Shown piece after piece: positions 28,421 through 37,232 of a stretch of 64,000 nt of DNA (within the stretch, counting starts at the first letter, position 1; each line of letters begins with the position of its first letter). The position numbers and the translations under genes are program-made. The notes below the pieces were generated by a model. It had not been told where the DNA came from and did no database searches. It saw nothing but the letters and a program-made list of their open reading frames with translations. The DNA is taken from assembly GCF_014211915.1 (NCBI RefSeq), contig NZ_CP060039.1, positions 1,860,001-1,924,000 on the forward strand. The letters run 5' to 3'. The stretch is from Burkholderia cenocepacia (GTDB lineage Bacteria; Pseudomonadota; Gammaproteobacteria; Burkholderiales; Burkholderiaceae).

Positions 28421-29341
28421 ATGCCGCTCCATATCCCGACCCCTTATATCCGCTCCCCCATCGCGTCGCGCCGGCTCGGCAGGACCGTCCGGCTGAAGCT
28501 CGACGCGCTGCAGCCATCGGGTTCGTTCAAGCTGCGCGGCATCGGCGCCGTCTGCGAGGCACGCCATGCGGCCGGGGCGCGGCGGTTCGTGTCGTCGTCG
28601 GGCGGTAACGCGGGCATCGCGGTCGCGTATTGCGGCCGCGAACTCGGCGTGCCGGTGCGCGTCGTCGTGCCGGAAAGCGCATCGACCCGGGCGCGCGAGC
28701 TCATCCGCATCGAAGGCGCGGACCTCGTCGTGCACGGCGCGAGCTGGGCCGAGGCAAATGCGTTCGCGCAATCGACGCTCGACGAGCACGACGCGTTCGT
28801 GCATCCGTTCGACGACCGCGTGCTGTGGCAGGGCCACGCGACGATGATCGACGAGATGGCGGCGGCCGGCCCGAAGCCCGACGCGGTCGTGCTCGCGGTC
28901 GGCGGTGGCGGTTTGCTGTGCGGCGTGCTGGAAGGGTTGGCGCGCAACGGCTGGCACGACGTGCCGGTCGTCGCGGCCGAGACGGAAGGCGCCGACTGCT
29001 ATGCGCGCTCGGTCGCGCAGGGGCGTCCGGTCGAACTGGCGGCCATCGCGAGCATCGCGACGTCGCTCGGCGCGAAGCGGCCATGTGACGCGGCGGTCGA
29101 GTGGGCGACGCGCCACGCGATTCATCCGGTCGTCGTGTCGGATGCCGACGCGGTGGCTGCGTCGCTGCGGTTTGTCGATGAACACCGGATCGTCGTCGAG
29201 CCCGCGTGCGGCGCTGCCCTGGCCGCGTTGGAGCGCCCGGTGCCGGTGCTCGCATCGGCGTCGGACATCGCGGTGATCGTCTGCGGCGGCGTGACCACGA
29301 CCGCCGAGCATCTGCAGACGCTGCGTGCGACGTTGCGGTAG
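28421..29341 (+). CDS. PLP-dependent serine/threonine dehydratase-like enzyme
   Basis: This 306-residue fold-type II PLP enzyme has the Schiff-base Lys in PSGSFKLRG near residue 30, the phosphate-binding glycine loop VGGGGLLCG near residue 164, and SSGGNAGIAVAY near residue 58 for the substrate carboxylate. The short length without a regulatory ACT domain and the SSGGNAG (rather than SAGNHAQG) motif resemble catabolic L-serine/L-threonine dehydratases of the SDH type. It would deaminate serine to pyruvate or threonine to 2-oxobutyrate. The start was set at MPLHIPTPYI because homologues begin there. Confidence 0.87.
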   Translation: MPLHIPTPYIRSPIASRRLGRTVRLKLDALQPSGSFKLRGIGAVCEARHAAGARRFVSSSGGNAGIAVAYCGRELGVPVRVVVPESASTRARELIRIEGADLVVHGASWAEANAFAQSTLDEHDAFVHPFDDRVLWQGHATMIDEMAAAGPKPDAVVLAVGGGGLLCGVLEGLARNGWHDVPVVAAETEGADCYARSVAQGRPVELAAIASIATSLGAKRPCDAAVEWATRHAIHPVVVSDADAVAASLRFVDEHRIVVEPACGAALAALERPVPVLASASDIAVIVCGGVTTTAEHLQTLRATLR

Positions 29342-29593
29342 GTGAGGGCGCAGGCGCGCAGCGCAGTTGCGAGACGCTGGGCCGCCTGCGGTTTCCGCGT
29401 GGGCCGACTGTGGGGATGAGGCGCGCAAGGCTGACCGTGACGCGTCCGCGTTGCGTTGTCGTCAATCCCGCGCGGCTATCCGCGGCCGGCGCACAGCCGG
29501 ACGGGCGGGAACGACTTCAGGGAATGATACGAAAGGGCTGCGTACCGTCGCGCGGCGCCGCATGCGGCCGGGCGCGACGATACGGGAGCGCGG

Positions 29594-30745
29594 TCAGTTC
29601 GCGGCGGGTGCGCTCGCGCCGGACGGCGTGGACGATGCAACCGGGTTCGCGGCAGCCGGCGCAGGCGATGCGCTCGACGGCGCCGAGGTCGATGCGGGCG
29701 TCGATGCTGCAGACGAGGGCGCGGGCGATGACGGCGTGGCGGTGGCCGGCGCCGGAGCCGAAGCAGACGCGGGTGCGGGTGCGGAAGCCGGCACGGCCGT
29801 CGAACCGGAGGTCGACGAAGGCGCCGGTGCGGTTGCCGGACCGGAAACCGGCTTAGGCACCGAAGCGGGTGCAGGCGCCGACGCAGGCGCCGGGCCGCCA
29901 GCCGAAGCCGGCGCGGGTGCAGACGCAGGCGCTGTCCCCGAAACCGCCCCCGCCCCGGACGCCGCCGTCGGCGCGACAGCCCGCATCGCGGCCGGCGCCG
30001 CCACGGCCGATGCCGCGGCCGGCACGGCATTCGCGCCCGATCCAGGCGCGACCCCCGGCGCCGAAAGCGGCACCGGCGCCGCGGGCGGCGTCGGCACGAC
30101 CGGTGTCGTCATCTTCAGCGGTTCGCCCTGCGGCGTCGGCGCGGGTTCGGGCAGCGGCGCGACGGGTTCCTTCTCGGCGGCCTTCACGGTCGCGCGATCG
30201 CGGCGCGCCGGGTCGATCTTCAGGAAATGGTCGACGAGCGTGAAGAAGCGCTCATAGAACACGCCGGCGGGAATCGTCTCGCTCGCGGTCTTGACGAGCG
30301 CGTCGTCGCTCGACCCGATCGGCAGCGACAGCGAGCCGAACACGCTCAAGCCGACGCTGGCCGACGTATTCGACTTCTTCAGCGTATAGCGGTCCTGTAC
30401 CGCGTTCACGTACGCGATGCTCGACGAGCCGTCCGCGTTCGCGTCCGCGCACACGACGTGAAACTCGATCACGACGTGCATGTCGTTGCTCGGCTGGAAA
30501 TTCTTGCTGCCGTCGACCGCGTCGTTGCGCGACGACGACACCACGTAGCCCTGGCTCAGCAGCGCGCGCCGCGCGGCCTCGCAGGCCGCGTCGGATTTCG
30601 AGTGGAACGTGTGCGCATACGGGCTGGTGGTCGCGTCGAACTGTTCCTGCTGGTAGATCGGCTTGGGCGGCGACGAGCATGCCGCCAGCACGGTCGCGAC
30701 CGCGAGCGCGCACGAAACGGAAAACAGGCGAAATCGGTTGTGCAT
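29594..30745 (-). CDS. DUF2242-family lipoprotein with long Pro/Ala/Ser-rich tail
   Basis: This 383-residue protein has a lipoprotein signal peptide and lipobox (VLAAC, Cys23) followed by a compact domain (about residues 25-200) of the DUF2242 type, common in beta-proteobacteria, including YAHTFHSKSDAACEAARRAL. From about residue 205 to the end the sequence is an extended low-complexity Pro/Ala/Ser tail with many APAPAS-like repeats, likely disordered and possibly wall-spanning. Function is unknown. The tail length should be variable between strains because of its repetitive DNA. Confidence 0.85.
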   Translation of the reverse strand: MHNRFRLFSVSCALAVATVLAACSSPPKPIYQQEQFDATTSPYAHTFHSKSDAACEAARRALLSQGYVVSSSRNDAVDGSKNFQPSNDMHVVIEFHVVCADANADGSSSIAYVNAVQDRYTLKKSNTSASVGLSVFGSLSLPIGSSDDALVKTASETIPAGVFYERFFTLVDHFLKIDPARRDRATVKAAEKEPVAPLPEPAPTPQGEPLKMTTPVVPTPPAAPVPLSAPGVAPGSGANAVPAAASAVAAPAAMRAVAPTAASGAGAVSGTAPASAPAPASAGGPAPASAPAPASVPKPVSGPATAPAPSSTSGSTAVPASAPAPASASAPAPATATPSSPAPSSAASTPASTSAPSSASPAPAAANPVASSTPSGASAPAAN

Positions 30746-30861
30746 GGCGTCTTTCAGAAGGCTCGGCGAGAGGCGGCGCAACGGGAGTGCCCGGATCGAT
30801 GCGCGCGCACATCTCGTATGGCCGGGGCGACATTATAGTTTCGTTTGATGTCGCGCTCGCT

Positions 30862-31755
30862 TCAGTCGGCCGGCGCGCCGCGCGCTGCGGCAAGCAATTG
30901 CGCCGTCAGCGGATGATGTTCGCCGCGCCGGGAGCGGATCGCGTGGATCTCCTCGGTCACGTCGCCCGCGCGCCCGAGCCGCCTGAGCCCGCGCAGCAGC
31001 GACGCATCGTTCGCGCCGAGTTCGCTCAGTGGAAACACGCCGAGGCCGCGCGCCGCGAACACGGCCATCAGCGCGCTGTCCTCGAATTCGCCGGCCACGC
31101 GCGGCACGATCCGCTCGCTTTCCAGCCATCGGTCGAGATGGGCGCGCAATGCCGAATGCGCGGTCGGCAGCAGCACCGGGAGGTCGGCCAGGCACTGCGG
31201 AAAGCGCTGACGCGCGGCCGGCGTGACGAGTGCCGCGGGCCCGTACCAGTCGACCGGCGACGCGACGAGCCGCTCGCTCGTCACGCGCAGGTTCGACCCG
31301 GACGGCGCGCCCTGACCGGCCAGCACGAGATCCAGATGATGCAGCGCGAGTTCCGCGAGCAGCGCGTCGTGCTCGCCCTCGTGGCACAGCAGCCGCAGCG
31401 TGGGCGTGTCGAGCACGGGGGCCAGGATCGCGTGCGCGGCGAGCTTGGAGATGCCGTCCGCGAGGCCGACCGCGAGCCGCACGGTCGGCTGGCTGGCCGC
31501 CGCGCGCACGTCGTCGGGAATCAGCCGGCCCATCTCGAAGATGATTTCCGCGCGTGCAAAGGCGGCCTGCCCGGCATCGGTCATCGCGACACCGCGCCCG
31601 GCCGGGCGCAGTAGCTGGTGCCCGAGCGATTTCTCCAGTTCGCGCACCTGCGCGCTGATCGTCTGCACGGCCATGTCGAGCCGCTCGGCCGCACGCGCGA
31701 AGCCGCCTTCCTTCACCACGACCCAGAAATAGTACAGATGTCGGAAATTGAGCAT
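30862..31755 (-). CDS. NhaR-like LysR-family regulator
   Basis: This 297-residue protein begins MLNFRHLYYFWVVVKEGGFA, which closely follows the NhaR N-terminus rather than typical LysR starts, with the helix-turn-helix at about residues 17-60. E. coli NhaR senses Na+ and activates nhaA. No antiporter gene is adjacent here; the divergent neighbour, 110 bases away, encodes a TerC-family membrane protein, which is the likely target. Ion sensing is inference from the family. Confidence 0.85.
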   Translation of the reverse strand: MLNFRHLYYFWVVVKEGGFARAAERLDMAVQTISAQVRELEKSLGHQLLRPAGRGVAMTDAGQAAFARAEIIFEMGRLIPDDVRAAASQPTVRLAVGLADGISKLAAHAILAPVLDTPTLRLLCHEGEHDALLAELALHHLDLVLAGQGAPSGSNLRVTSERLVASPVDWYGPAALVTPAARQRFPQCLADLPVLLPTAHSALRAHLDRWLESERIVPRVAGEFEDSALMAVFAARGLGVFPLSELGANDASLLRGLRRLGRAGDVTEEIHAIRSRRGEHHPLTAQLLAAARGAPAD

Positions 31756-31865
31756 CGGCGCGCGATATATCGAAAAAACCGAACCTAAAATCAGATTCTC
31801 TCTGATTTTTGCGAAGTTCGGGGTGTCATATCATCAGGCTTTCCACTTTCGTATCGGCCCCGCCC

Positions 31866-32621
31866 ATGGACTACCTGCTGACGCTTGCCACCGACCCCGC
31901 CGTCTGGGCCGCGCTCCTGACGCTCGTCGTGATGGAAGTCGTGCTCGGCATCGACAACCTGATCTTCATCTCGATCCTCAGCAACAAGCTGCCCGAAGCG
32001 CAGCGCGCCCGCACGCAGCGTCTCGGCATCGCGCTCGCGCTGGTGATGCGCCTCGCGCTGCTCGGCAGCGTCGCGTGGATCGCGAGCCTGACCGAACCCG
32101 TGTTCACGCTGTTCGACCATGCGTTCTCGTGGCGCGACATGATCCTGCTGTCGGGCGGCCTGTTCCTCGTGTGGAAGGCGACCACCGAGATCCATCACCA
32201 CGTGTCGCACGACGGCGACGGCGCGGGCGGGGCCGCCGGCGCGGCCGGCCTGACCGTGTGGGCCGCGATCGGCCAGATCGTGATGCTCGACATCGTGTTC
32301 TCGATCGACAGCATCGTGACCGCGATCGGCATGACCGAGCACGTTCCGATCATGTTCGTCGCCGTGATCGTCGCCGTGAGCGTGATGCTGTTCGCCGCGC
32401 AGCCGCTCGCACGCTTCATCGACCGCAACCCGACGATCGTGATGCTCGCGCTGTCGTTCCTGGTCGTGATCGGCATGACGCTGATCGCCGAAGGGTTCGG
32501 TTCGCACGTGCCGAAGGGGTACATCTATGCGGCGATGGCGTTCTCGGCGTTCGTCGAGGGCATGAACATGCTGGCGCGGCGGGCCAAGGCGAAGCGGGCG
32601 GCGCAGGTGGCGCGCGACTGA
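31866..32621 (+). CDS. TerC-family integral membrane protein (YgdQ/Alx-like)
   Basis: This 251-residue protein has about seven membrane segments and the paired acidic motifs of the family, [15 protein letters not shown] (residues 21-35) and [15 protein letters not shown]. TerC/Alx proteins are thought to export Mn2+ or other metal ions, some acting in exoenzyme metalation. A His/Asp-rich loop ([12 protein letters not shown]) between these motifs fits metal handling. No yybP-ykoY riboswitch, which often precedes such genes, is seen in the 110-bp upstream gap; a NhaR-like regulator is divergent. Confidence 0.88.
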   Translation: MDYLLTLATDPAVWAALLTLVVMEVVLGIDNLIFISILSNKLPEAQRARTQRLGIALALVMRLALLGSVAWIASLTEPVFTLFDHAFSWRDMILLSGGLFLVWKATTEIHHHVSHDGDGAGGAAGAAGLTVWAAIGQIVMLDIVFSIDSIVTAIGMTEHVPIMFVAVIVAVSVMLFAAQPLARFIDRNPTIVMLALSFLVVIGMTLIAEGFGSHVPKGYIYAAMAFSAFVEGMNMLARRAKAKRAAQVARD

Positions 32622-32711
32622 GCCGGCGCGCGTGATGCCGGCCGCTGTGGCGGCCGGCTCGCGCACCTCATATGGAATCCGGATGAAATTCGCACGGAAA
32701 GGAGAACCGCG

Positions 32712-33014
32712 ATGAAATGCCCTGTCTGCAAGACGCCCGACCTGCTGATGGCCGAGCGCCAGTCGATCGAGATCGACTACTGTCCGACCTGCCGCGGCGT
32801 GTGGCTCGATCGCGGCGAACTCGACAAGCTGATCGCCCACGAAACCGGTGACGCGCCGGCGCGACGCGACACGGCGCCAGTGCAGCACGACGCGCACGCG
32901 CCGCGCGGCCGCGACGACGGCTGGGGGCGCGACGCGCGCTCGCACGACGGGCGTGACCGGCACGACGGCCGGCGTCGCAAGAAGTCGGTGTTCGATCTGT
33001 TCGATTTCGATTGA
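32712..33014 (+). CDS. Zinc-ribbon (TFIIB-type) small protein
   Basis: This 100-residue protein begins with a four-cysteine zinc ribbon, CPVCKTPDLLM...YCPTCRGVWLDRGEL (residues 3-40), the conserved core of the zf-TFIIB (YjdM-like) family. It continues in an Asp/Arg/His-rich disordered tail ending KKSVFDLFDFD. It has a strong RBS (AAAGGAG, 6 bases before ATG). Function is unknown; a role in nucleic-acid or protein binding is only inferred. It ends at a bidirectional terminator. Confidence 0.85.
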   Translation: MKCPVCKTPDLLMAERQSIEIDYCPTCRGVWLDRGELDKLIAHETGDAPARRDTAPVQHDAHAPRGRDDGWGRDARSHDGRDRHDGRRRKKSVFDLFDFD

Positions 33015-33053
33015 ATCTGCCGTCCGCGCACTTGAGCGCGCGCGGCCCGATGC

Positions 33054-33094
33054 AAAAAAGCCCCGCCCGGCATCGCGCCGGAGCGGGGCTTTTT
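33054..33094. terminator. Bidirectional intrinsic terminator
   Basis: AAAAGCCCCGC (33056-33066) pairs with GCGGGGCTTTT (33083-33093), extended inside by CCGG/CCGG. It carries an A-run on one side and a T-run on the other and lies between the convergent zinc-ribbon and Hsp20 genes, ending both. Confidence 0.9.
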
Positions 33095-33126
33095 CATGCG
33101 TGTCACGTCAGGACACGCGTCGACGC

Positions 33127-33537
33127 TCACGCATTGCCGGCCGTCACGTCGATGCGGCGAGGGCGCGTTTCCTCGCGGCGCGGGATCGTCAGCGTCAGCA
33201 CGCCGTCGCGCAGGTTCGCGTCGATCCGCGACGTGTCGAGGTCGGCGCTCAGCACGAACGACCGTGCATAGCGCGTCGAACGGATTTCCGCGTGCCGCAC
33301 GCGCAGGTCGGCCGCCGTGTCGAACTGCGTCGCGGCTTCGATCGTCAGCGTGTTGTCGTGCACCTTCACGTCGAGATTCTCGCGCGGCACGCCGGGCAGG
33401 TCGGCGCGCAGCGTGACGCCGCGTTGATCCTCGACGATGTCGACGGACGGGGTGATCGCGGGCCGGCGCGCGGCTTCCGCGGCGGCCGGGTGAACGGGGG
33501 TGGTTTGGTGTTCGGCCAGGGTCGGGTTCGTGTTCAT
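33127..33537 (-). CDS. Hsp20/alpha-crystallin small heat-shock protein (second of pair)
   Basis: This 136-residue protein has an alpha-crystallin domain from about residue 30 to 125: VDIVEDQRGVTLRADLPGVP, the strand YARSFVLSADLD, GVLTLTIPRRE with the C-terminal I/V-x-I-like end. It is an ATP-independent holdase chaperone. It lies 17 bases downstream of the other hsp20 gene on the same strand, so both are probably transcribed from the promoter at 34121-34149. The N-terminal arm is short, typical for class C-like partners. Confidence 0.9.
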   Translation of the reverse strand: MNTNPTLAEHQTTPVHPAAAEAARRPAITPSVDIVEDQRGVTLRADLPGVPRENLDVKVHDNTLTIEAATQFDTAADLRVRHAEIRSTRYARSFVLSADLDTSRIDANLRDGVLTLTIPRREETRPRRIDVTAGNA

Positions 33538-33554
33538 GTCGGTATCCTGAAGGG

Positions 33555-33995
33555 TTACTGAATGGTGATCGCACGCGGCTTCGAGGCCTCGCGCCGGCCG
33601 ACGCGAATCAGCAGGCAGCCGTTTTCGTAGCGGGCGCTGACCTGGTCGGGGTCCGCATCGCGCGGCAGTTCGACCACGCGGCGGAACGCGCCGTGAAAGC
33701 GCTCCTGCGCATACGCGCGCACGTCGTCGCCTTCGGTGCGCGGCGCCGGTTTGCGCTCGCCGCTGATCGTCAGCAGATCCTTGTCGATCGATACGTCGAA
33801 GTCGGCCGCGGCCATGCCGGGTGCGAACGCGACGATCTCGATCGCGTCGTCGGTCGCGCCGACGTTGAGGGCGGGAAACGCGCCGGCGCGCCCTGCACGG
33901 ATGCCCGACGGGCGTTCGCCGAGCAGGCTCGCCATCTGCCGCTGCACGCGGGCGAATTCGTCGAACAGATCGTGGCCGAAATGGATACCGCTCAT
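33555..33995 (-). CDS. Hsp20/alpha-crystallin small heat-shock protein (first of pair)
   Basis: This 146-residue protein starts at MSGIHFGHDLFDEFARVQRQ, behind a strong RBS (CAGGAGG). An open frame extends 37 codons upstream but lacks chaperone features. The alpha-crystallin domain spans about residues 38-140: GATDDAIEIVAFAPGMAAADF, ISGERKPAP, FRRVVELPRDADPDQVSARYENGCL. Two unlike Hsp20 proteins in one operon are common in Burkholderia and may form mixed oligomers. Confidence 0.9.
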   Translation of the reverse strand: MSGIHFGHDLFDEFARVQRQMASLLGERPSGIRAGRAGAFPALNVGATDDAIEIVAFAPGMAAADFDVSIDKDLLTISGERKPAPRTEGDDVRAYAQERFHGAFRRVVELPRDADPDQVSARYENGCLLIRVGRREASKPRAITIQ

Positions 33996-34120
33996 GTTGG
34001 TCCTCCTGAACAGGGAACGCGGGAGACGTGACCGCGCGTCGCCTGCGGCGGGCGCGACGGGTGGCTCCACTGGGTCGATACGGGGGCGGTGCGTGGCATG
34101 CGGCACTGCCCGACGACGAT

Positions 34121-34149
34121 TAATTAGTGGCCGTCGCCGCGCATTTCAA
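34121..34149 (-). promoter_or_regulatory. Promoter of the hsp20 operon, heat-shock-like
   Basis: On the minus strand TTGAAA (34149-34144) and TAATTA (34126-34121) are spaced by 17 bases. The -35 is embedded in CCCTCTTGAAA, which also fits the sigma-32 -35 box, with CCACTAAT about 14 bases further. Transcription would give a roughly 115-nt leader before the first hsp20 ATG. Confidence 0.55.
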
Positions 34150-34241
34150 GAGGGAATCTGCAGCCCGCGTCGACGCCCGCGCGCGGGATTCGATGCGACA
34201 ATCGCCGCGGCATATCCGCAGACCAACCACACGGGACAACC

Positions 34242-35159
34242 ATGGACATTCGACGTATCGCGATCGTCGGCGCCGGCGTGATCGGCGCGAGCTGGGCCGC
34301 TTTCTACCTGACGCAGGGCTTCGACGTCGTCGCGACCGACCCGGCGCCGCAGGCCGATGCACGGCTGCGCGACGCGCTCGCCGCATTCCTCGGCGAGCGG
34401 GCCGCCGAGCTTTGCGAGCGGCTGTCGTTCGACGCCGATCTCGTGCGCGCGCTCGACGGCGTCGATTTCGTGCAGGAGAACGGCCCCGAGCGACTCGACC
34501 TGAAGCGTGCGCTCTATCGGCAGATGGACGACGTGCTGCCCGCGCACGTGCCGATCGCGTCCAGCTCGTCGGGCCTGAAGATGTCCGAGATCCAGACGGC
34601 CTGCGCGAAGCATCCGGAACGCTGCCTGATCGCGCATCCGTTCAATCCGCCGCACCTGATCCCGCTCGTCGAGCTGGTCGGCGGCGACGCGACCAGCCCG
34701 GACGTGATCGCGCGCGTGAAGCAGTTCTACGATGCGCTCGGCAAGCAGACGATCGTGCTGAACAAGGAGATGACCGGCCACGTCGCGAACCGGCTTGCGG
34801 CCGCGCTGTTCCGCGAGGTGTATCACCTGGTCGGCGAAGGCGTCGTGAGCGTCGCCGATGCGGACAAGGCCGTCGCGTGGGGGCCGGGCCTGCGCTGGGG
34901 GCTGATGGGGCAGTGCCTGACCTATCACCTCGGCGGCGGCGCGGGCGGGATCGCGCACTTCCTCGAACACCTGTCGGGGCCGATCACGAGCTGGTGGGAC
35001 GACCTCGGCACGCCGTCGTTCGATCCGGAAGTCGATCGCAAGCTGACCGACGAGCTGCGCGCGATCCAGGGCGAGCGCTCGATGCAGGAACTGGCAGCGG
35101 AGCGCGATCGGCTGCTCGTCGAACTGATCGACGCACGGCGCCGCAGCTTCCTGCCCTGA
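34242..35159 (+). CDS. 3-hydroxyacyl-CoA / L-carnitine dehydrogenase family protein
   Basis: This 305-residue NAD-dependent dehydrogenase has the Rossmann motif IAIVGAGVIGASWAAFY at residues 6-22, FVQENGPERLDLK near residue 78 and the family signature HPFNPPHLIPLVELVGG near residue 140 with the catalytic His. It has the single-domain size of L-carnitine dehydrogenase and L-gulonate dehydrogenase/lambda-crystallin relatives, rather than fatty-oxidation HAD. The substrate is uncertain. The gene stands alone between the hsp20 promoter and a DUF4148 gene. Confidence 0.85.
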   Translation: MDIRRIAIVGAGVIGASWAAFYLTQGFDVVATDPAPQADARLRDALAAFLGERAAELCERLSFDADLVRALDGVDFVQENGPERLDLKRALYRQMDDVLPAHVPIASSSSGLKMSEIQTACAKHPERCLIAHPFNPPHLIPLVELVGGDATSPDVIARVKQFYDALGKQTIVLNKEMTGHVANRLAAALFREVYHLVGEGVVSVADADKAVAWGPGLRWGLMGQCLTYHLGGGAGGIAHFLEHLSGPITSWWDDLGTPSFDPEVDRKLTDELRAIQGERSMQELAAERDRLLVELIDARRRSFLP

Positions 35160-35204
35160 TCGTGATCCTGATTCTGATCCGGTCGCGCGCAGCGGCGCCA
35201 CCGG

Positions 35205-35486
35205 TCATTGCTGCGACGTCGCCTGGCTGGCGGGCGGCACGTGGGCCAGCCAGGCCGGGCTCGCGGCCTGCACGAGTTCGCGGTTGCGCGCACGCGTCGC
35301 GGCGTTCGGCGGATAGTTGCCGTCGTTGGTCGGCAGTTCGCCGTCGAGATAGGCCTGCTTGAGCTGATCGATGACTTCCGCGCGCGTCAGGCCCTGCGCC
35401 GGGGCTGATGCGTCGGTCTGGGCAAAGGCGGGGGACAGCAGCGCGGCTGCGGCGGTCGCGACGGCGAATCGCAGGACGTTTTTCAT
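35205..35486 (-). CDS. DUF4148-family small secreted protein
   Basis: This 93-residue protein has a clear Sec signal peptide (cleavage after SPAFA, about residue 22) and the DUF4148 core GLTRAEVIDQLKQAYLDGEL followed by NDGNYPPNAATRARNREL. The family is abundant in Burkholderia and relatives, with many paralogues of unknown periplasmic function. It is monocistronic and transcribed towards the upstream dehydrogenase gene. Confidence 0.85.
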   Translation of the reverse strand: MKNVLRFAVATAAAALLSPAFAQTDASAPAQGLTRAEVIDQLKQAYLDGELPTNDGNYPPNAATRARNRELVQAASPAWLAHVPPASQATSQQ

Positions 35487-35647
35487 GGCGGGCTCCGATC
35501 AAGGGGACGGGGTACCGGGCGCGCGCGGCGATGCGCGGTGCGTTCGGATGGGTCCCATTGTCGCGACCGGGTGCTGCGCGGACGATGACGCGTTCCGGGC
35601 AAAGCTGTCAGGTGCGGGCGCGTCCGCGTGACTTGAGCGCGGTGCCG

Positions 35648-36496
35648 TTACAACTCGGCCGCCGCCGTGATCAACGTGGCTTCGAGCGCGAGTGTGGAGC
35701 GCGACGCGGCCGCCGGGCGATCGATCACGTATTCGAGTTCGCCGAGCTCCGGCAGCCCCGCGTCGAGCCGCGCGAGCCCGGCCGGGATCACGTAGCCGGC
35801 GAACGCGCTGACGCCGAGCCCCGCGCTCGCGGCCGCCCGCAGCACCGCGATGCTGCTGCTCACGACGGCGATCCGGTAAGGCCGCCCGACGGCTTCGAGC
35901 GATTCGAGCACGCGGCGGCGCGACACGCTCGGCTCCGGATGCATCGCGAGTGGCAGCACGGCCTCGTGGCCGGTGATCCGCGAATCGGGGCCGGTGCACC
36001 AGTACAGCGGTTCGCTGCGGATCACGCGGCCGCGCCGGCTGCCGGCGATGCGTTTCGCGAACACGAGATCGTGCCGGCCTTCGTCGAGCGCGTCGAACAG
36101 GTCGCCCGACAGCCCGGTCGAGATCGCGAGCTCGACGTCCGGGTTGCGCTGCACAAAGCTCGCGAGCGCGGCCGTCAGGTGCGCCGACGCGAAATCCTCC
36201 GACATCGCGAGCCGCACCTTGCCCGACAGCGGCGGCCCGCAGACCGACGTGACGGCCTCGTCCATCAGTTCGAGGATGCGCACCGCGTAGCGGAACAGCG
36301 CGTCGCCGTGCTGCGACAGGTGCACGTTGCGCGTGTCGCGCTCGAACAGCGGCCGGTCGAGCAGCTCCTCGAGGCGGCGGATATGCTGGCTGACGGTCGA
36401 CTGCGACAGGTTCACGCGCTCGGACGCGGCGGTGAAGCTGCCGGACTGGGCGACGGCGACGAAGCTGCGCAGCAGTTCGGGCGGTAACGGACGCAT
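35648..36496 (-). CDS. mdcR: LysR-family regulator, probable MdcR
   Basis: This 282-residue LysR-type protein starts at MRPLPPELLRSF (a longer open frame upstream is ignored). Its helix-turn-helix is at about residues 18-60 (GSFTAASERVNLSQSTVSQH). It is divergent from the malonate uptake and decarboxylation operon, where a LysR regulator named MdcR is known in Klebsiella and pseudomonads. The gap carries a good LysR box at 36529-36547 overlapping the operon promoter. Malonate response is inferred. Confidence 0.82.
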   Translation of the reverse strand: MRPLPPELLRSFVAVAQSGSFTAASERVNLSQSTVSQHIRRLEELLDRPLFERDTRNVHLSQHGDALFRYAVRILELMDEAVTSVCGPPLSGKVRLAMSEDFASAHLTAALASFVQRNPDVELAISTGLSGDLFDALDEGRHDLVFAKRIAGSRRGRVIRSEPLYWCTGPDSRITGHEAVLPLAMHPEPSVSRRRVLESLEAVGRPYRIAVVSSSIAVLRAAASAGLGVSAFAGYVIPAGLARLDAGLPELGELEYVIDRPAAASRSTLALEATLITAAAEL

Positions 36497-36528
36497 TGCT
36501 AAATCCACTGAATCGGTTTCGACAACTT

Positions 36529-36559
36529 CATAAATGGCCGGATTATGCGGCGCTAGTAT
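36529..36559 (+). promoter_or_regulatory. LysR box and -10 element of the mdc operon
   Basis: CATAA-N9-TTATG (36529-36547) is a perfect inverted repeat of LysR-box type. It is followed by a -10-like TAGTAT at 36554-36559, so the box covers the -35 position, as expected for an activator. The leader to madL would be about 260 nt. Confidence 0.5.
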
Positions 36560-36825
36560 CGGATCACGCGCCAGTGCGGCCTCCGCCAACGAGGGGCACC
36601 AGACGCGTAGCCCGTGTCGCGCCGCCGGCTGCATCGGTCAGTCTAAGCCATCCGGCGTCCGGCCCGAATCCGCATCATCCCATCGACCCCGAGAACGTGC
36701 TCGCACGACGAGCCGCCGGGCCGCGGCGCCCCGCCGCAGGAGACAGACAGTCCGCCCGGGATCGGCGTGCGGGCCTGACTCCCGCATGCGTCAGGCGCCC
36801 GTCACGAAGAGACTGGAGACGACTC
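36560..36825. other. Long leader between the mdc promoter and madL
   Basis: These 266 bases hold no gene with family features. An RBS (TGGAG) lies about 10 bases before the madL ATG. I see no terminator inside the leader. Confidence 0.4.
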
Positions 36826-37221
36826 ATGATCATCTACGGAACCGCGCTGCTGGCGTTCTGCCACCTGGCCGGACTGTTCCTCGGCGACCTGCTCGGCAGC
36901 GCGATCGGCGTGAAGACCAATGTCGGCGGCGTCGGCATCGCGATGCTGCTGCTGATCTGCCTGCGCCTGTGGCTGCACCGGCGCGGCTGGCTGCCGAAGG
37001 AGACCGAGGCGGGCGTCGGTTTCTGGGGCGCGATGTACATCCCGGTCGTCGTCGCGATGGCCGCGAACCAGAACGTCGTCGCCGCGCTCAAAGGCGGGCC
37101 GGTCGCGCTGCTGGCCGCCGTCGGGGCGGTCGCGATCTGCGCATGCTGCATTGCGGTACTCGCGCGCACCGGGCGCGACGACACGGCCTTCGCGGGCGTG
37201 CCGCAATTCGAAGAACAATAA
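36826..37221 (+). CDS. madL: Malonate transporter subunit MadL
   Basis: This 131-residue membrane protein has four hydrophobic segments and family motifs LGDLLGSAIGVKTNVGGVGIAM at about residues 16-37 and FWGAMYIPVVVAMAANQNV near residue 66. With MadM it forms the two-component malonate:cation symporter first described in Malonomonas rubra. It opens the malonate operon, with madM starting 11 bases downstream. Confidence 0.93.
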   Translation: MIIYGTALLAFCHLAGLFLGDLLGSAIGVKTNVGGVGIAMLLLICLRLWLHRRGWLPKETEAGVGFWGAMYIPVVVAMAANQNVVAALKGGPVALLAAVGAVAICACCIAVLARTGRDDTAFAGVPQFEEQ

Positions 37222-37232
37222 CGGAGGCCGCC

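Noticed and set aside
31756..31865. Mn2+ (yybP-ykoY) riboswitch before the TerC gene
   Set aside because: The gap is only 110 bases and shared with a divergent gene, and I could not find the conserved paired core.
31748..32635. Overlapping Arg-rich frame on the TerC gene
   Set aside because: Arg/His-rich composition without motifs marks it as a shadow of the TerC gene.
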